Positions 1 through 5,620 of a stretch of 14,031 nucleotides of DNA are shown one piece after another (positions within the stretch are counted from its first letter, which is position 1; each line of letters opens with the position of its first letter). The position numbers and the translations under genes are program-made. Source of the stretch: an uncultured Clostridia bacterium (GTDB lineage: Bacteria > Bacillota > Clostridia > Lachnospirales > Lachnospiraceae); contig CALASV010000320.1 in the NCBI GenBank assembly GCA_937888895.1, positions 1-14,031 of the forward strand, written 5' to 3'. Below the pieces are notes generated by a model. The model was not told where the DNA came from, searched no databases, and saw nothing but the letters and a program-made list of their open reading frames with translations.

Positions 1-209
1 GACTCTACAATTGTATATACTATCACCAGTGGTATCATGATCCATGATAGATTATTATTCATATAATATAAATTCTTCAGTTCAAAAATGACCATCTGAC
101 ATATTATTATTAAAACACTAGGAATACCTTGGGGAAATTTATAATTTATTTCTTTTGCATACAGATAATGCAAACAATTTATAATACATATAATTTCTAA
201 TAAAATATA
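1..209 (-). other. Edge-running open frame without start signal (possible gene remnant)
   Basis: No gene is certain left of position 293. On the minus strand one frame is open for 69 codons, from a stop just right of 209 to the window edge. Its conceptual product is hydrophobic with interspersed polar stretches, including YAKEINYKFPQGIPSVL and a later segment IMIPLVIVYTIVE, which would suit a small membrane protein. No ATG, GTG or TTG in the first half of the frame has a ribosome binding site, so it may be a decayed N-terminus or chance in AT-rich DNA. The stretch also holds two perfect inverted repeats (33-49 and 154-174). Confidence 0.25.
154..174. promoter_or_regulatory. Inverted repeat, possible operator
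   Basis: TTTGCAT at 154-160 and ATGCAAA at 168-174 form a perfect 7-bp inverted repeat around a 7-bp spacer. TATAAT hexamers follow at 180-185 and 189-194. The symmetry and position upstream of the XRE gene would suit a dimeric HTH regulator, but binding is inference only. Confidence 0.3.
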
Positions 210-292
210 TTATTTCAAAATAATCTATTTATTATAAGTAATATTTATTATATAATTTTATTATTATTAAAATAGAAAGAAGGAATGGAGTT

Positions 293-613
293 ATGAGCTT
301 AGAAAAAGAAAACTATGGTACACTCATTAAAAACTTACGAATTAAAACAGGTTTAACACAAAATCAAGTAGCCGAAGCACTTAATGTTACTCCCGGTTAT
401 ATCAGTAATGTCGAAAATAACCGTACTGCTATGTCATTACGCATACTGATTTACTACGCAAAACTTACTGGTTGTTCCCTCGACTCTTTAGTAGGAAGAC
501 TTGAACCTGAATATTCCGAAACAGCATTGGATAGAAAATTATATAATGCTATACTTACATTAGACTCTGATACAAAAGAAAAATTATTAAAAACACTTGA
601 AATTTGGAACTAA
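293..613 (+). CDS. Small XRE-family HTH transcriptional regulator
   Basis: A 106-residue protein. Residues about 10-66 form a single HTH_3/Cro-C1-type DNA-binding domain: the helix-turn-helix lies at about 21-45 (LTQNQVAEALNVTPGYISN..EN), followed by the usual LRILIYYAKLTGCSLDSLV helices. The C-terminal 40 residues are charged and probably helical, perhaps for dimerisation; there is no sensor or peptidase domain. The ATG start is supported by AAGGA at 280-284 with 8-bp spacing. The gene stands alone, preceded by AT-rich DNA with inverted repeats and followed by a long hairpin plus T-run. It probably represses its own or a neighbouring promoter, but the target cannot be named. Family assignment is secure; role is inference. 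Confidence 0.9.
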   Translation: MSLEKENYGTLIKNLRIKTGLTQNQVAEALNVTPGYISNVENNRTAMSLRILIYYAKLTGCSLDSLVGRLEPEYSETALDRKLYNAILTLDSDTKEKLLKTLEIWN

Positions 614-625
614 TATTTTATGACT

Positions 626-733
626 GGAGCTGTTGCACTAAGCAAAAAGACGACAAGATATACTCTTTCACTCAAAGAAATACTTTTATATCTTGTATGA
701 AATTTACTTGGTACAACAGCTCCTTATTTTTTT
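626..733 (+). terminator. Long two-stem hairpin with T-run (copy 1 of a hairpin family)
   Basis: The outer arm 626-646 pairs with 703-723; the core GGAGCTGTTG/CAACAGCTCC is perfect and the rest carries two C-A mismatches and one U-G. A symmetric 6/6 internal loop follows, then a perfect 10-bp inner stem (653-662 with 687-696) and a small apical stem (664-668 with 674-678). TTATTTTTTT follows at 724-733, so it can end transcription of the XRE gene. At 98 nt it is much longer than an ordinary terminator and shares its plan with the hairpin at 7714-7803. Confidence 0.7.
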
Positions 734-855
734 CTATGCTATAGGTCGATAAAAGTTGATAGGAAAAGTTTGTAATTTTCTTCATATTATTTTAACATAT
801 AGGTAACATTTAGATAAAAATTTATATTACTAAAAAAGAAAGGCACTACAAGATT

Positions 856-1110
856 ATGAACAACACAATATTCGAAATTATCGAAACAAAATCAGAACTT
901 ACCACAGAAACTCCTATCACTTATGGTATCGTCGCTTTCATTGTAAAAGATAATACAAAAATAAAAGCAGACGAAGTTTTAGATGTATCTCCTAATTTGA
1001 ATTTTGTAAAACAATTAGTAGAAAAATTTAATCAATTCGATTTACACATAGAACATTTTAGAGATGTTTTATATGACTGCGTTTACGCAGAATATAGTGT
1101 AAATATATAA
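856..1110 (+). CDS. Small DUF6514-like protein of unknown function
   Basis: An 84-residue acidic soluble protein without signal peptide or membrane segment. The pattern ITYGI near residues 22-26, then a variable linker, then VKQLVEKFNQFDLHIEHFRDVL near 51-72, matches my memory of the short clostridial DUF6514 family, which has no established function. The start codon has a GAAAGG-like site at 838-843, about 12 nt upstream, longer than usual but acceptable. It stands alone: the long hairpin ends before it, and dispersed repeats plus the galM terminator follow. No sigma-A promoter is convincing upstream. Family call is moderately sure, function unknown. Confidence 0.7.
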   Translation: MNNTIFEIIETKSELTTETPITYGIVAFIVKDNTKIKADEVLDVSPNLNFVKQLVEKFNQFDLHIEHFRDVLYDCVYAEYSVNI

Positions 1111-1197
1111 AATTCTATATTTTTTAGTACTTATAAACATACAATATCTTAATCACTTCTAATATAAAAATCTGTAGTTCTTTCTTTTTTATCATTT

Positions 1198-1283
1198 GGA
1201 TAGTCGTAATCCACTTTGCTATTTGATGCAATAAAATTTTTATGTCAATCGGATAGTCGTAATCCGATTCGCTACTTACTCAT
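1198..1283. repeat. Two copies of a short dispersed repeat (copies A and B)
   Basis: GGATAGTCGTAATCC occurs at 1198-1212 and again at 1251-1265. The second copy, 1242-1283, aligns without gaps to 10468-10509 at 36 of 42 positions. In copy B the core forms a perfect 8-bp hairpin, AATCGGAT (1247-1254) with ATCCGATT (1262-1269), loop AGTCGTA. Copy A diverges after its core. No gene is visible between 1111 and 1295. Confidence 0.8.
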
Positions 1284-1295
1284 CTCTTTTCTTAC

Positions 1296-1341
1296 AAAAA
1301 TATAGGGATTCTAATCGTTCTCTTAGAATCCCTATATTTTT
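1296..1341 (-). terminator. Intrinsic terminator of galM
   Basis: Positions 1296-1314 and 1323-1341 form a perfect 19-bp stem with an 8-nt loop, five bases past the galM stop. A/T tracts at both ends make it usable from either strand. Confidence 0.9.
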
Positions 1342-1346
1342 AAACT

Positions 1347-2411
1347 TTATTTATCTACACTAAATTTATACACTGTCATTGTAGAATATTCTTCATAGGC
1401 CTTTACTACAGAAGACTTAAAGTATTCTTTTTCATTACATGCATCTGGAAACATTTGTGTTTCAAAGCAAATACCTTCTCTCTTTAAATACACTTTTCCA
1501 CCTTTTCCTGTTGCTTTACCATCAATAAAGTTACCTGCATAAAGTTGCATACCTGGTAAGTCTGTAAATACTTCCATACGTCTTCCTGATTTTGGGTCAT
1601 AAAGACTTGCTACATATTCTACATCTTCGCCAGAGTTATTTAATACATAATTATGGTCATAACCACCTGCTTGTGTAAGTGGTTCATAGTCATCATCAAT
1701 TCTATCACCAATCGTAGTTTCTTCACGGAAATCCATTGGTGTTCCTTCTACTGGACGAAGTTCTCCTGTTGGAATTAAATTGTCATTGGTTGGAGTAAAG
1801 TAATCTGCATCAATAAATACTTTTTGGTCTAAAATAGTTCCAGAATCATGTCCTGCCAAGTTAAAGAAAGAGTGATTTGTTAAGTTAATAACAGTATCTT
1901 TATCAGAAACACCAAGGTATTCAATCGCAAGTTCATTTTCTTCTGTTAATGTATAAGTAACTGTAATATCTAAATTCCCTGGGAAACCTTGTTCCATGTC
2001 TGGACTTAAACGAGAAAGTTCAATACTTGCTTCGCCTTCTTCATTAAAGCATTCTACTTCATACATAAAGTTGTTATATCCTTTGAAACCACCATGCAAG
2101 TTATTTTCTCCATCGTTTTTGTCTAATTCATACGTTACACCATTTAATGTAAAGGAAGCATTTCCAATACGATTACCATTTCTTCCAATGAAAGCACCAT
2201 AGTAAGTACCATTTTCATCATAGCCTTTTACATCATCATAGCCAAGAGCTACATCTGCCATCTTTCCATCTCTGTCAGGCACAATAATATGTACAATAGT
2301 TGCACCATAATCTGTAACAGAAACTTTCATACCATTTTCATTTTCCATTGTGTATAAGGTAGCCTTTTCGCCATTTTTTGTTGTACCAAAACTGCTCTTT
2401 GTAATCTTCAT
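1347..2411 (-). CDS. galM: Aldose 1-epimerase (galactose mutarotase)
   Basis: A 354-residue cytosolic enzyme interconverting alpha and beta anomers of hexoses, chiefly beta-D-galactose to alpha-D-galactose, the form GalK uses in the Leloir pathway. The GalM signature is complete: NNLHGG with H106, LTNHSFFNL with catalytic H180, DADYFTPTNDNLIPTGE at 201-217, GYDHNYVL with D252, and FETQMFPDACN with catalytic base E317. Length suits the family. The ATG has a GGAGAAGGG-type site upstream and an extended -10 promoter further up. The gene is a single transcription unit ending at the 1296-1341 hairpin, divergent from the toxin locus. A lacZ gene lies 9 kb away, a functional partner since LacZ releases beta-galactose, but not an operon. 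Confidence 0.96.
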   Translation of the reverse strand: MKITKSSFGTTKNGEKATLYTMENENGMKVSVTDYGATIVHIIVPDRDGKMADVALGYDDVKGYDENGTYYGAFIGRNGNRIGNASFTLNGVTYELDKNDGENNLHGGFKGYNNFMYEVECFNEEGEASIELSRLSPDMEQGFPGNLDITVTYTLTEENELAIEYLGVSDKDTVINLTNHSFFNLAGHDSGTILDQKVFIDADYFTPTNDNLIPTGELRPVEGTPMDFREETTIGDRIDDDYEPLTQAGGYDHNYVLNNSGEDVEYVASLYDPKSGRRMEVFTDLPGMQLYAGNFIDGKATGKGGKVYLKREGICFETQMFPDACNEKEYFKSSVVKAYEEYSTMTVYKFSVDK

Positions 2412-2455
2412 ACGCCCTTCTCCATTCTGGGAAATTCCCTAAAATTTTCTTTTAT

Positions 2456-2464
2456 AGTATACCA
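2456..2464 (-). promoter_or_regulatory. Extended -10 promoter element for galM
   Basis: On the minus strand TATACT (2461-2456) is preceded by TGG, the extended -10 arrangement TGn. The -35 region 17 bp upstream is poor, as expected when an extended -10 is used. Transcription would start near 2449. Confidence 0.5.
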
Positions 2465-2498
2465 TATTTCTCTTTATAAATCTATATAAAAAATTTCA

Positions 2499-2527
2499 TT
2501 GCAAAAATAGTAGAAATATGTTAGCAT
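2499..2527 (+). promoter_or_regulatory. Probable sigma-A promoter of the toxin mRNA
   Basis: TTGCAA at 2499-2504 and TAGCAT at 2522-2527 are separated by 17 bp; each matches four of six consensus bases. The start near 2534 gives a leader of about 58 nt containing the RBS-masking hairpin. Confidence 0.45.
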
Positions 2528-2560
2528 ACTTCTAAGCAATCGTGTTACAGGGTGTGTTGG

Positions 2561-2583
2561 CCTTCATTCTCGCAGAATGGAGG
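2561..2583 (+). promoter_or_regulatory. Hairpin sequestering the toxin ribosome binding site
   Basis: CCTTCATTCT (2561-2570) pairs with AGAATGGAGG (2574-2583), ten pairs with one U-G, closing a 3-nt CGC loop. The GGAGG Shine-Dalgarno (2579-2583) lies wholly in the 3' arm, so initiation should be weak unless the stem opens. A masked Shine-Dalgarno is a common trait of type I toxin mRNAs. Confidence 0.8.
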
Positions 2584-2591
2584 TGGTGCTT

Positions 2592-2681
2592 ATGAAAAAC
2601 CAATTCAGTTTTAATGACTTGATGCAGTTTGGAATATTTTTACTTGCACTACTGACATTCATTTACTTGATTTGTCACTAG
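2592..2681 (+). CDS. Holin-like type I toxin peptide (Hol_Tox-like)
   Basis: A 29-residue peptide, MKNQFSFNDLMQFGIFLLAL followed by LTFIYLICH. It has a short polar N-terminus, one hydrophobic transmembrane helix at about 11-27 and a very short tail, the usual plan of the putative holin-like toxin family of Firmicutes. These peptides insert into the cytoplasmic membrane and depolarise or permeabilise it when overproduced. The start is fixed by a strong GGAGGTGG site 8 bp upstream, itself buried in a hairpin. Downstream is a strongly structured 3' region (2682-2783) overlapped by an antisense transcript candidate. Toxicity is inferred from family resemblance and locus architecture. Identity as a real short gene is well supported. 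Confidence 0.85.
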   Translation: MKNQFSFNDLMQFGIFLLALLTFIYLICH

Positions 2682-2685
2682 TTTT

Positions 2686-2783
2686 GCAATAAAAAATAGC
2701 AAAACCACCCTCAAACTTTGACGAGTCGGGTGGCTATGCTATCAACTAACTGGTCAACCACTTTGTTGGCGATTGCTTTTTTT
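2686..2783 (+). terminator. Structured 3' region and terminator of the toxin mRNA
   Basis: GCAAT (2686-2690) can pair with ATTGC (2772-2776), enclosing a 6+6-bp stem (2696-2701 and 2705-2710 with 2737-2742 and 2728-2733) and a smaller CCAC/GTTGG hairpin near 2758-2769. T7 follows at 2777-2783. Confidence 0.65.
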
Positions 2784-2795
2784 CTATCATTTGTT
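2690..2795 (-). ncRNA. Candidate antisense antitoxin RNA
   Basis: The minus strand carries a complete transcription unit complementary to the toxin 3' region. A promoter lies at 2830-2802. The terminator has stems ATAGCA/TGCTAT and CCACCC/GGGTGG (2742-2696) and ends in T6. The RNA would be about 105 nt, starting near 2795 and stopping short of the toxin reading frame. This converging 3'-overlap layout is that of Fst/RNAII-type and related type I systems. Expression is not shown by sequence alone. Confidence 0.65.
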
Positions 2796-2801
2796 TATAT
2801 A

Positions 2802-2830
2802 ATAATACCATAAATATTATAAGTTGTAAA
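2802..2830 (-). promoter_or_regulatory. Sigma-A promoter of the antisense RNA
   Basis: On the minus strand TTTACA (2830-2825), a 17-bp spacer ending in TGG, and TATTAT (2807-2802) form a near-consensus promoter with an extended -10. It sits after the spoIIP stop, so its product is not spoIIP mRNA. Confidence 0.75.
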
Positions 2831-2838
2831 ACATTTTT

Positions 2839-4056
2839 TTATTTTTTTAGTACTTGTGCCAATACATCCGACAATGGTTCCATTGCATTTCTTGCTTCTT
2901 CTACTGTATTTTGGTCTGTTCCTAATTCAATTAATAAATATCGCTCTGCTAGGTGCATATTGTAGCGATAATCTTTCAAAAAAATTTTATTCATCAATCC
3001 GGGATACATTTCATCTCCCAACAATTTCATTTGAAAGCTAAAAGCAAGATTATCTAACAAATTTTTATTAGGTAAGTAACTTAATACTCCTTGTGTATTT
3101 CGACAAAGTCCATTAAACAACATTACTTTTGCCACTTTTTTTCCTTGTATTGTAGCAACTCTTTTTGTTCCTGCATCTCGATGCAAGTCAATAATTACCT
3201 CTATGGATGGATATTTTTTTAACAATTGTTCCATATATACTAAAGCATCATTATATGCGTAATTTCGATTATTTTTTCCGTCTTTCATATCAAATAATGT
3301 CGTATCATGCAATACTTGATATCCATGCTTTTCTGTCAAATATTGTGCTAATAGTTCTCCCATTCCTACCACAGTATCTTTCGTTTCTCCACTTTTACTA
3401 TCTATAAAGCTTTCCGAACCATGCGTATGATAAATTAAAATTTGTGGTGCATCTTTTTTCTCTATGGATAAATCTTTTTCTAAAAAATATTCTACATTAA
3501 ATTCTTTTTTTGTCATCTTCGTTGTAGCATTTACTATGTAAAACGTTTCTTTTAAGTAATCTAAATTTAACAAATTGTCTAACAAATATTTCTTCCCAAT
3601 AATTCCATCTAATTGTGGATAATATGCTGGCGAAAAATAAACTTGCAATCCAGAGACCGTTTTCTCCTCCAAAGGTTCTTCTGTTGGTGATGGTACAACT
3701 ACTATCATTTCTTCTTGGTTTCGTTCTACTAATTCTTCATTACCAGAAGCGTAGGAAAGTATAGAATCCCCTACGCTTCTTTGCTCGTCCTCTTTTTGCA
3801 AAACAATCTCTCCTTGAGCATATTCTAAAATAGTACTTTCTTTTGAATCCTTATCTGATAAAAAAGTTTCTAAAAAATTTCCTTCTCCATTTTTTCCAAA
3901 TACTGATTTTATCTTATTCCAAGGAACTATTTGACAAAAACATAAAGTAACCAATAAAAATAATAATAGTTTTATTTTTAACATACTCTTATCTTTCGGA
4001 AGTCTTGTATAAATTCTTGCTCGAAAACGATACAGATTACGTTTCATTTTATTCAA
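2839..4056 (-). CDS. spoIIP: Stage II sporulation protein P, peptidoglycan hydrolase
   Basis: A 405-residue SpoIIP family protein. SpoIIP works with SpoIID and SpoIIM in septal peptidoglycan degradation and engulfment of the forespore. Residues 27-45 form one membrane anchor after a basic N-terminus; 50-135 is an acidic linker; 200-405 is the amidase domain with ILIYHTHGSESF (H210, H212), IIDLHRDA (H292) and LIELGTDQNTVEEA with a likely catalytic E377. The start is taken as TTG because GGAGGG lies 6 bp upstream, while the in-frame ATG three codons later would be too far from it. It follows gpr by 81 bp in the same direction, the well-known gpr-spoIIP arrangement. No terminator of its own is visible. 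Confidence 0.95.
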   Translation of the reverse strand: MNKMKRNLYRFRARIYTRLPKDKSMLKIKLLLFLLVTLCFCQIVPWNKIKSVFGKNGEGNFLETFLSDKDSKESTILEYAQGEIVLQKEDEQRSVGDSILSYASGNEELVERNQEEMIVVVPSPTEEPLEEKTVSGLQVYFSPAYYPQLDGIIGKKYLLDNLLNLDYLKETFYIVNATTKMTKKEFNVEYFLEKDLSIEKKDAPQILIYHTHGSESFIDSKSGETKDTVVGMGELLAQYLTEKHGYQVLHDTTLFDMKDGKNNRNYAYNDALVYMEQLLKKYPSIEVIIDLHRDAGTKRVATIQGKKVAKVMLFNGLCRNTQGVLSYLPNKNLLDNLAFSFQMKLLGDEMYPGLMNKIFLKDYRYNMHLAERYLLIELGTDQNTVEEARNAMEPLSDVLAQVLKK

Positions 4057-4137
4057 ACCAAGCCCTCCTATTCCTTCTTCTTTTCTAGAAAAAATTTCTA
4101 TATTATCCTTTCTAAAAAATGAGAAAGAATCTTTTCA

Positions 4138-5007
4138 CTATCCTCTCGCTTTTTTCTTACTCACTCGATTGATACCTCCTGCCAATAATTCACTCACATA
4201 TTGTACGGAACTATCGATATTTCTTGGCATAACAAACAAAGAAGTCACATCTTCTGCTACATCATCTCTTGCAATCGTTACAGCGTCTAACACCGTAGGT
4301 ACTCCAATTGCTATGACAGGACAACCTAATGTTTCCTTATTTAATTGTTTTCGATTATTACCTACACCTGCTCCTGGACTAATTCCAGTATCTGTGAGTT
4401 GAATCGTTGTATTTAAGCGTTTTGGACTTCTTGCTGCTAAAGCATCTATAACAAGTACAATATCTGGATGTGTTTCTTCCACAATTCCACGAAGTAATTC
4501 CATCGTTTCCATTCCTGTCTGTGCCATAACTCCAGGTACTAAAGCACTTACTTTTCGATATCTTTTTAACTGCTCACTTGCTTCTTTCTCCACTGGAAAT
4601 AAATGTCTGGTCACTAAAAGCTGGTCTATCGTCAAAGGTCCTATCGCATCTGCCGTTACCTCTCTATTTCCAAGTCCCACGACTAAAATATGCTCTGCTG
4701 CCTTTTCTGCTAACAACGCTCGAAGTTGCTTTTCTAACTCTCTCTCTGCTTTTTCCTTTAATTCTTCTTCCTCTTGCAAAAGTTCTGGTAACTCCATTGT
4801 AATATATGTGCCAATTGGTCGTTCCATTACTTTTGCACCCTCCTCTGTACGAATTTGTATCGTCGTAACTTTCATCGAATGGTCTTCATTCCAAACTTCT
4901 TTTACTGCTACTCCACTTACTTCCACATTCTTATCAGAAACTATCCTTTCGTTCACTACCTTACCCACTTCTAAACTATTTGCTTCTATAATTAAGTCGC
5001 TTCTCAT
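4138..5007 (-). CDS. gpr: Germination protease, degrades small acid-soluble spore proteins
   Basis: A 289-residue A25-family aspartic endopeptidase that degrades SASPs during germination, freeing spore DNA and supplying amino acids. Conserved blocks: ILVVGLGNREVTADAIGP with D120 (equivalent to catalytic D127 of Bacillus megaterium), VSALVPGVMAQTGMET at 153-168, VIDALAARS with D188 (equivalent to D193), and ISPGAGVGNNRK then VIAIGVPTVLDA. It is shorter than Bacillus Gpr (about 370), lacking a segment before the last helices and nearly all of the N-terminal propeptide. It begins MRSD-L, matching the RTD-L processing site itself, and an in-frame TAG four codons upstream excludes a longer start. 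AGGAG lies just upstream. A sigma-G-like promoter precedes it; spoIIP follows. Confidence 0.95.
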   Translation of the reverse strand: MRSDLIIEANSLEVGKVVNERIVSDKNVEVSGVAVKEVWNEDHSMKVTTIQIRTEEGAKVMERPIGTYITMELPELLQEEEELKEKAERELEKQLRALLAEKAAEHILVVGLGNREVTADAIGPLTIDQLLVTRHLFPVEKEASEQLKRYRKVSALVPGVMAQTGMETMELLRGIVEETHPDIVLVIDALAARSPKRLNTTIQLTDTGISPGAGVGNNRKQLNKETLGCPVIAIGVPTVLDAVTIARDDVAEDVTSLFVMPRNIDSSVQYVSELLAGGINRVSKKKARG

Positions 5008-5050
5008 GTTTCTCTCCTATTCTTTATATCATCACATAAAACACTACTAT

Positions 5051-5079
5051 TATTATGTAACAACTAAGAAAAAAAATAC
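5051..5079 (-). promoter_or_regulatory. Sigma-G-like promoter of gpr-spoIIP
   Basis: On the minus strand CATAATA (5057-5051) fits the sigma-G -10 consensus, with GTATT (5079-5075) 17 bp upstream resembling the -35. gpr belongs to the forespore sigma-F/G regulon in Bacillus. No sigma-A promoter is apparent here. Confidence 0.55.
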
Positions 5080-5099
5080 TTTTTTTCTTAAATGAGTTC

Positions 5100-5128
5100 T
5101 TGACATTTCTTATTTTATGCATTATGAT
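5100..5128 (+). promoter_or_regulatory. Strong sigma-A promoter of rpsT
   Basis: TTGACA (5100-5105), a 17-bp spacer and TATGAT (5123-5128). The start near 5135 gives a leader of roughly 93 nt before the UUG codon. Confidence 0.85.
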
Positions 5129-5227
5129 GATACAGTATGTTCTTAGTGAAACGTCCGTGTCCTGTTTCATTAAGACAAGATCATGCACGAAGAAAAAACA
5201 AGTTTATTTGCATTGGAGGTGTTTTCG

Positions 5228-5491
5228 TTGGCTAATATTAAATCTGCAAAGAAGAGAATCAAAGTTATTGAAGCTAAGACATTAAGAAACAAAATGATTA
5301 AGTCTAAGGTTAAGACTTTAGTAAAGAAGGTTGAAGCTGCTGTTGCTCAGAGTGATAAGGCTGCTGCTGCAACTGCATTAACAGAAGCTGTTGTTGCTAT
5401 CGACAAGGCTGCTGCTAAGGGCATCTTCCATAAGAATACAGCTGCTAGAAAGGTATCCAGACTCACTAAGGCTGTTAACAAAATTGCTTAA
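5228..5491 (+). CDS. rpsT: 30S ribosomal protein S20
   Basis: An 87-residue basic protein binding 16S rRNA early in 30S assembly. It begins (M)ANIKSAKKRIKVIEAKTLRN, a typical S20 N-terminus; the alanine-lysine-rich helical body and the end, GIFHKNTAARKVSRLTKAVN, are also characteristic. The start is TTG at 5228, with GGAGG at 5215-5219 eight bases upstream. The frame is open to an ATG at 5183, but that would add 15 residues foreign to S20 and lacks its own site. Codon choice (AAG, GCT, GTT) differs from neighbours, as expected for a highly expressed gene. A terminator follows, then hisS. Confidence 0.96.
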   Translation: MANIKSAKKRIKVIEAKTLRNKMIKSKVKTLVKKVEAAVAQSDKAAAATALTEAVVAIDKAAAKGIFHKNTAARKVSRLTKAVNKIA

Positions 5492-5556
5492 TATATAACT
5501 ATTCAGTAGAAAGGACTTTATTCTTTCTGAGTAATTATAAAGACTTATAAAATTCC

Positions 5557-5590
5557 AAACGCCGTAGTGATGCTATGGCGTTTTTTATTT
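5557..5590 (+). terminator. Intrinsic terminator between rpsT and hisS
   Basis: AAACGCCGTAG (5557-5567) pairs with CTATGGCGTTT (5573-5583), one G-T pair, 5-nt loop, followed by further T residues. hisS starts only 31 bases later, so it depends on read-through or on a weak promoter overlapping this element. Confidence 0.85.
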
Positions 5591-5620
5591 CCTAAAAATA
5601 AATTAAAGGAGACTATTATT

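Noticed and set aside
33..49. TATCATG/CATGATA palindrome as a terminator of an upstream gene
   Set aside because: The stem is AT-rich with a 3-nt loop and no T-run follows, and no upstream gene is visible.
1198..1283. CRISPR-like array from the repeated GGATAGTCGTAATCC
   Set aside because: Only two copies occur side by side, with unequal divergent flanks and no cas genes; a third copy is 9 kb away, so it is an interspersed repeat.
5183..5227. ATG at 5183 as the rpsT start
   Set aside because: It adds 15 residues foreign to S20 and bypasses the strong GGAGG that fits the TTG at 5228.
5567..5620. ATG at 5567 as the hisS start
   Set aside because: It lies inside the terminator hairpin and lacks a ribosome binding site; the ATG at 5621 has AAAGGAG and the family N-terminus.
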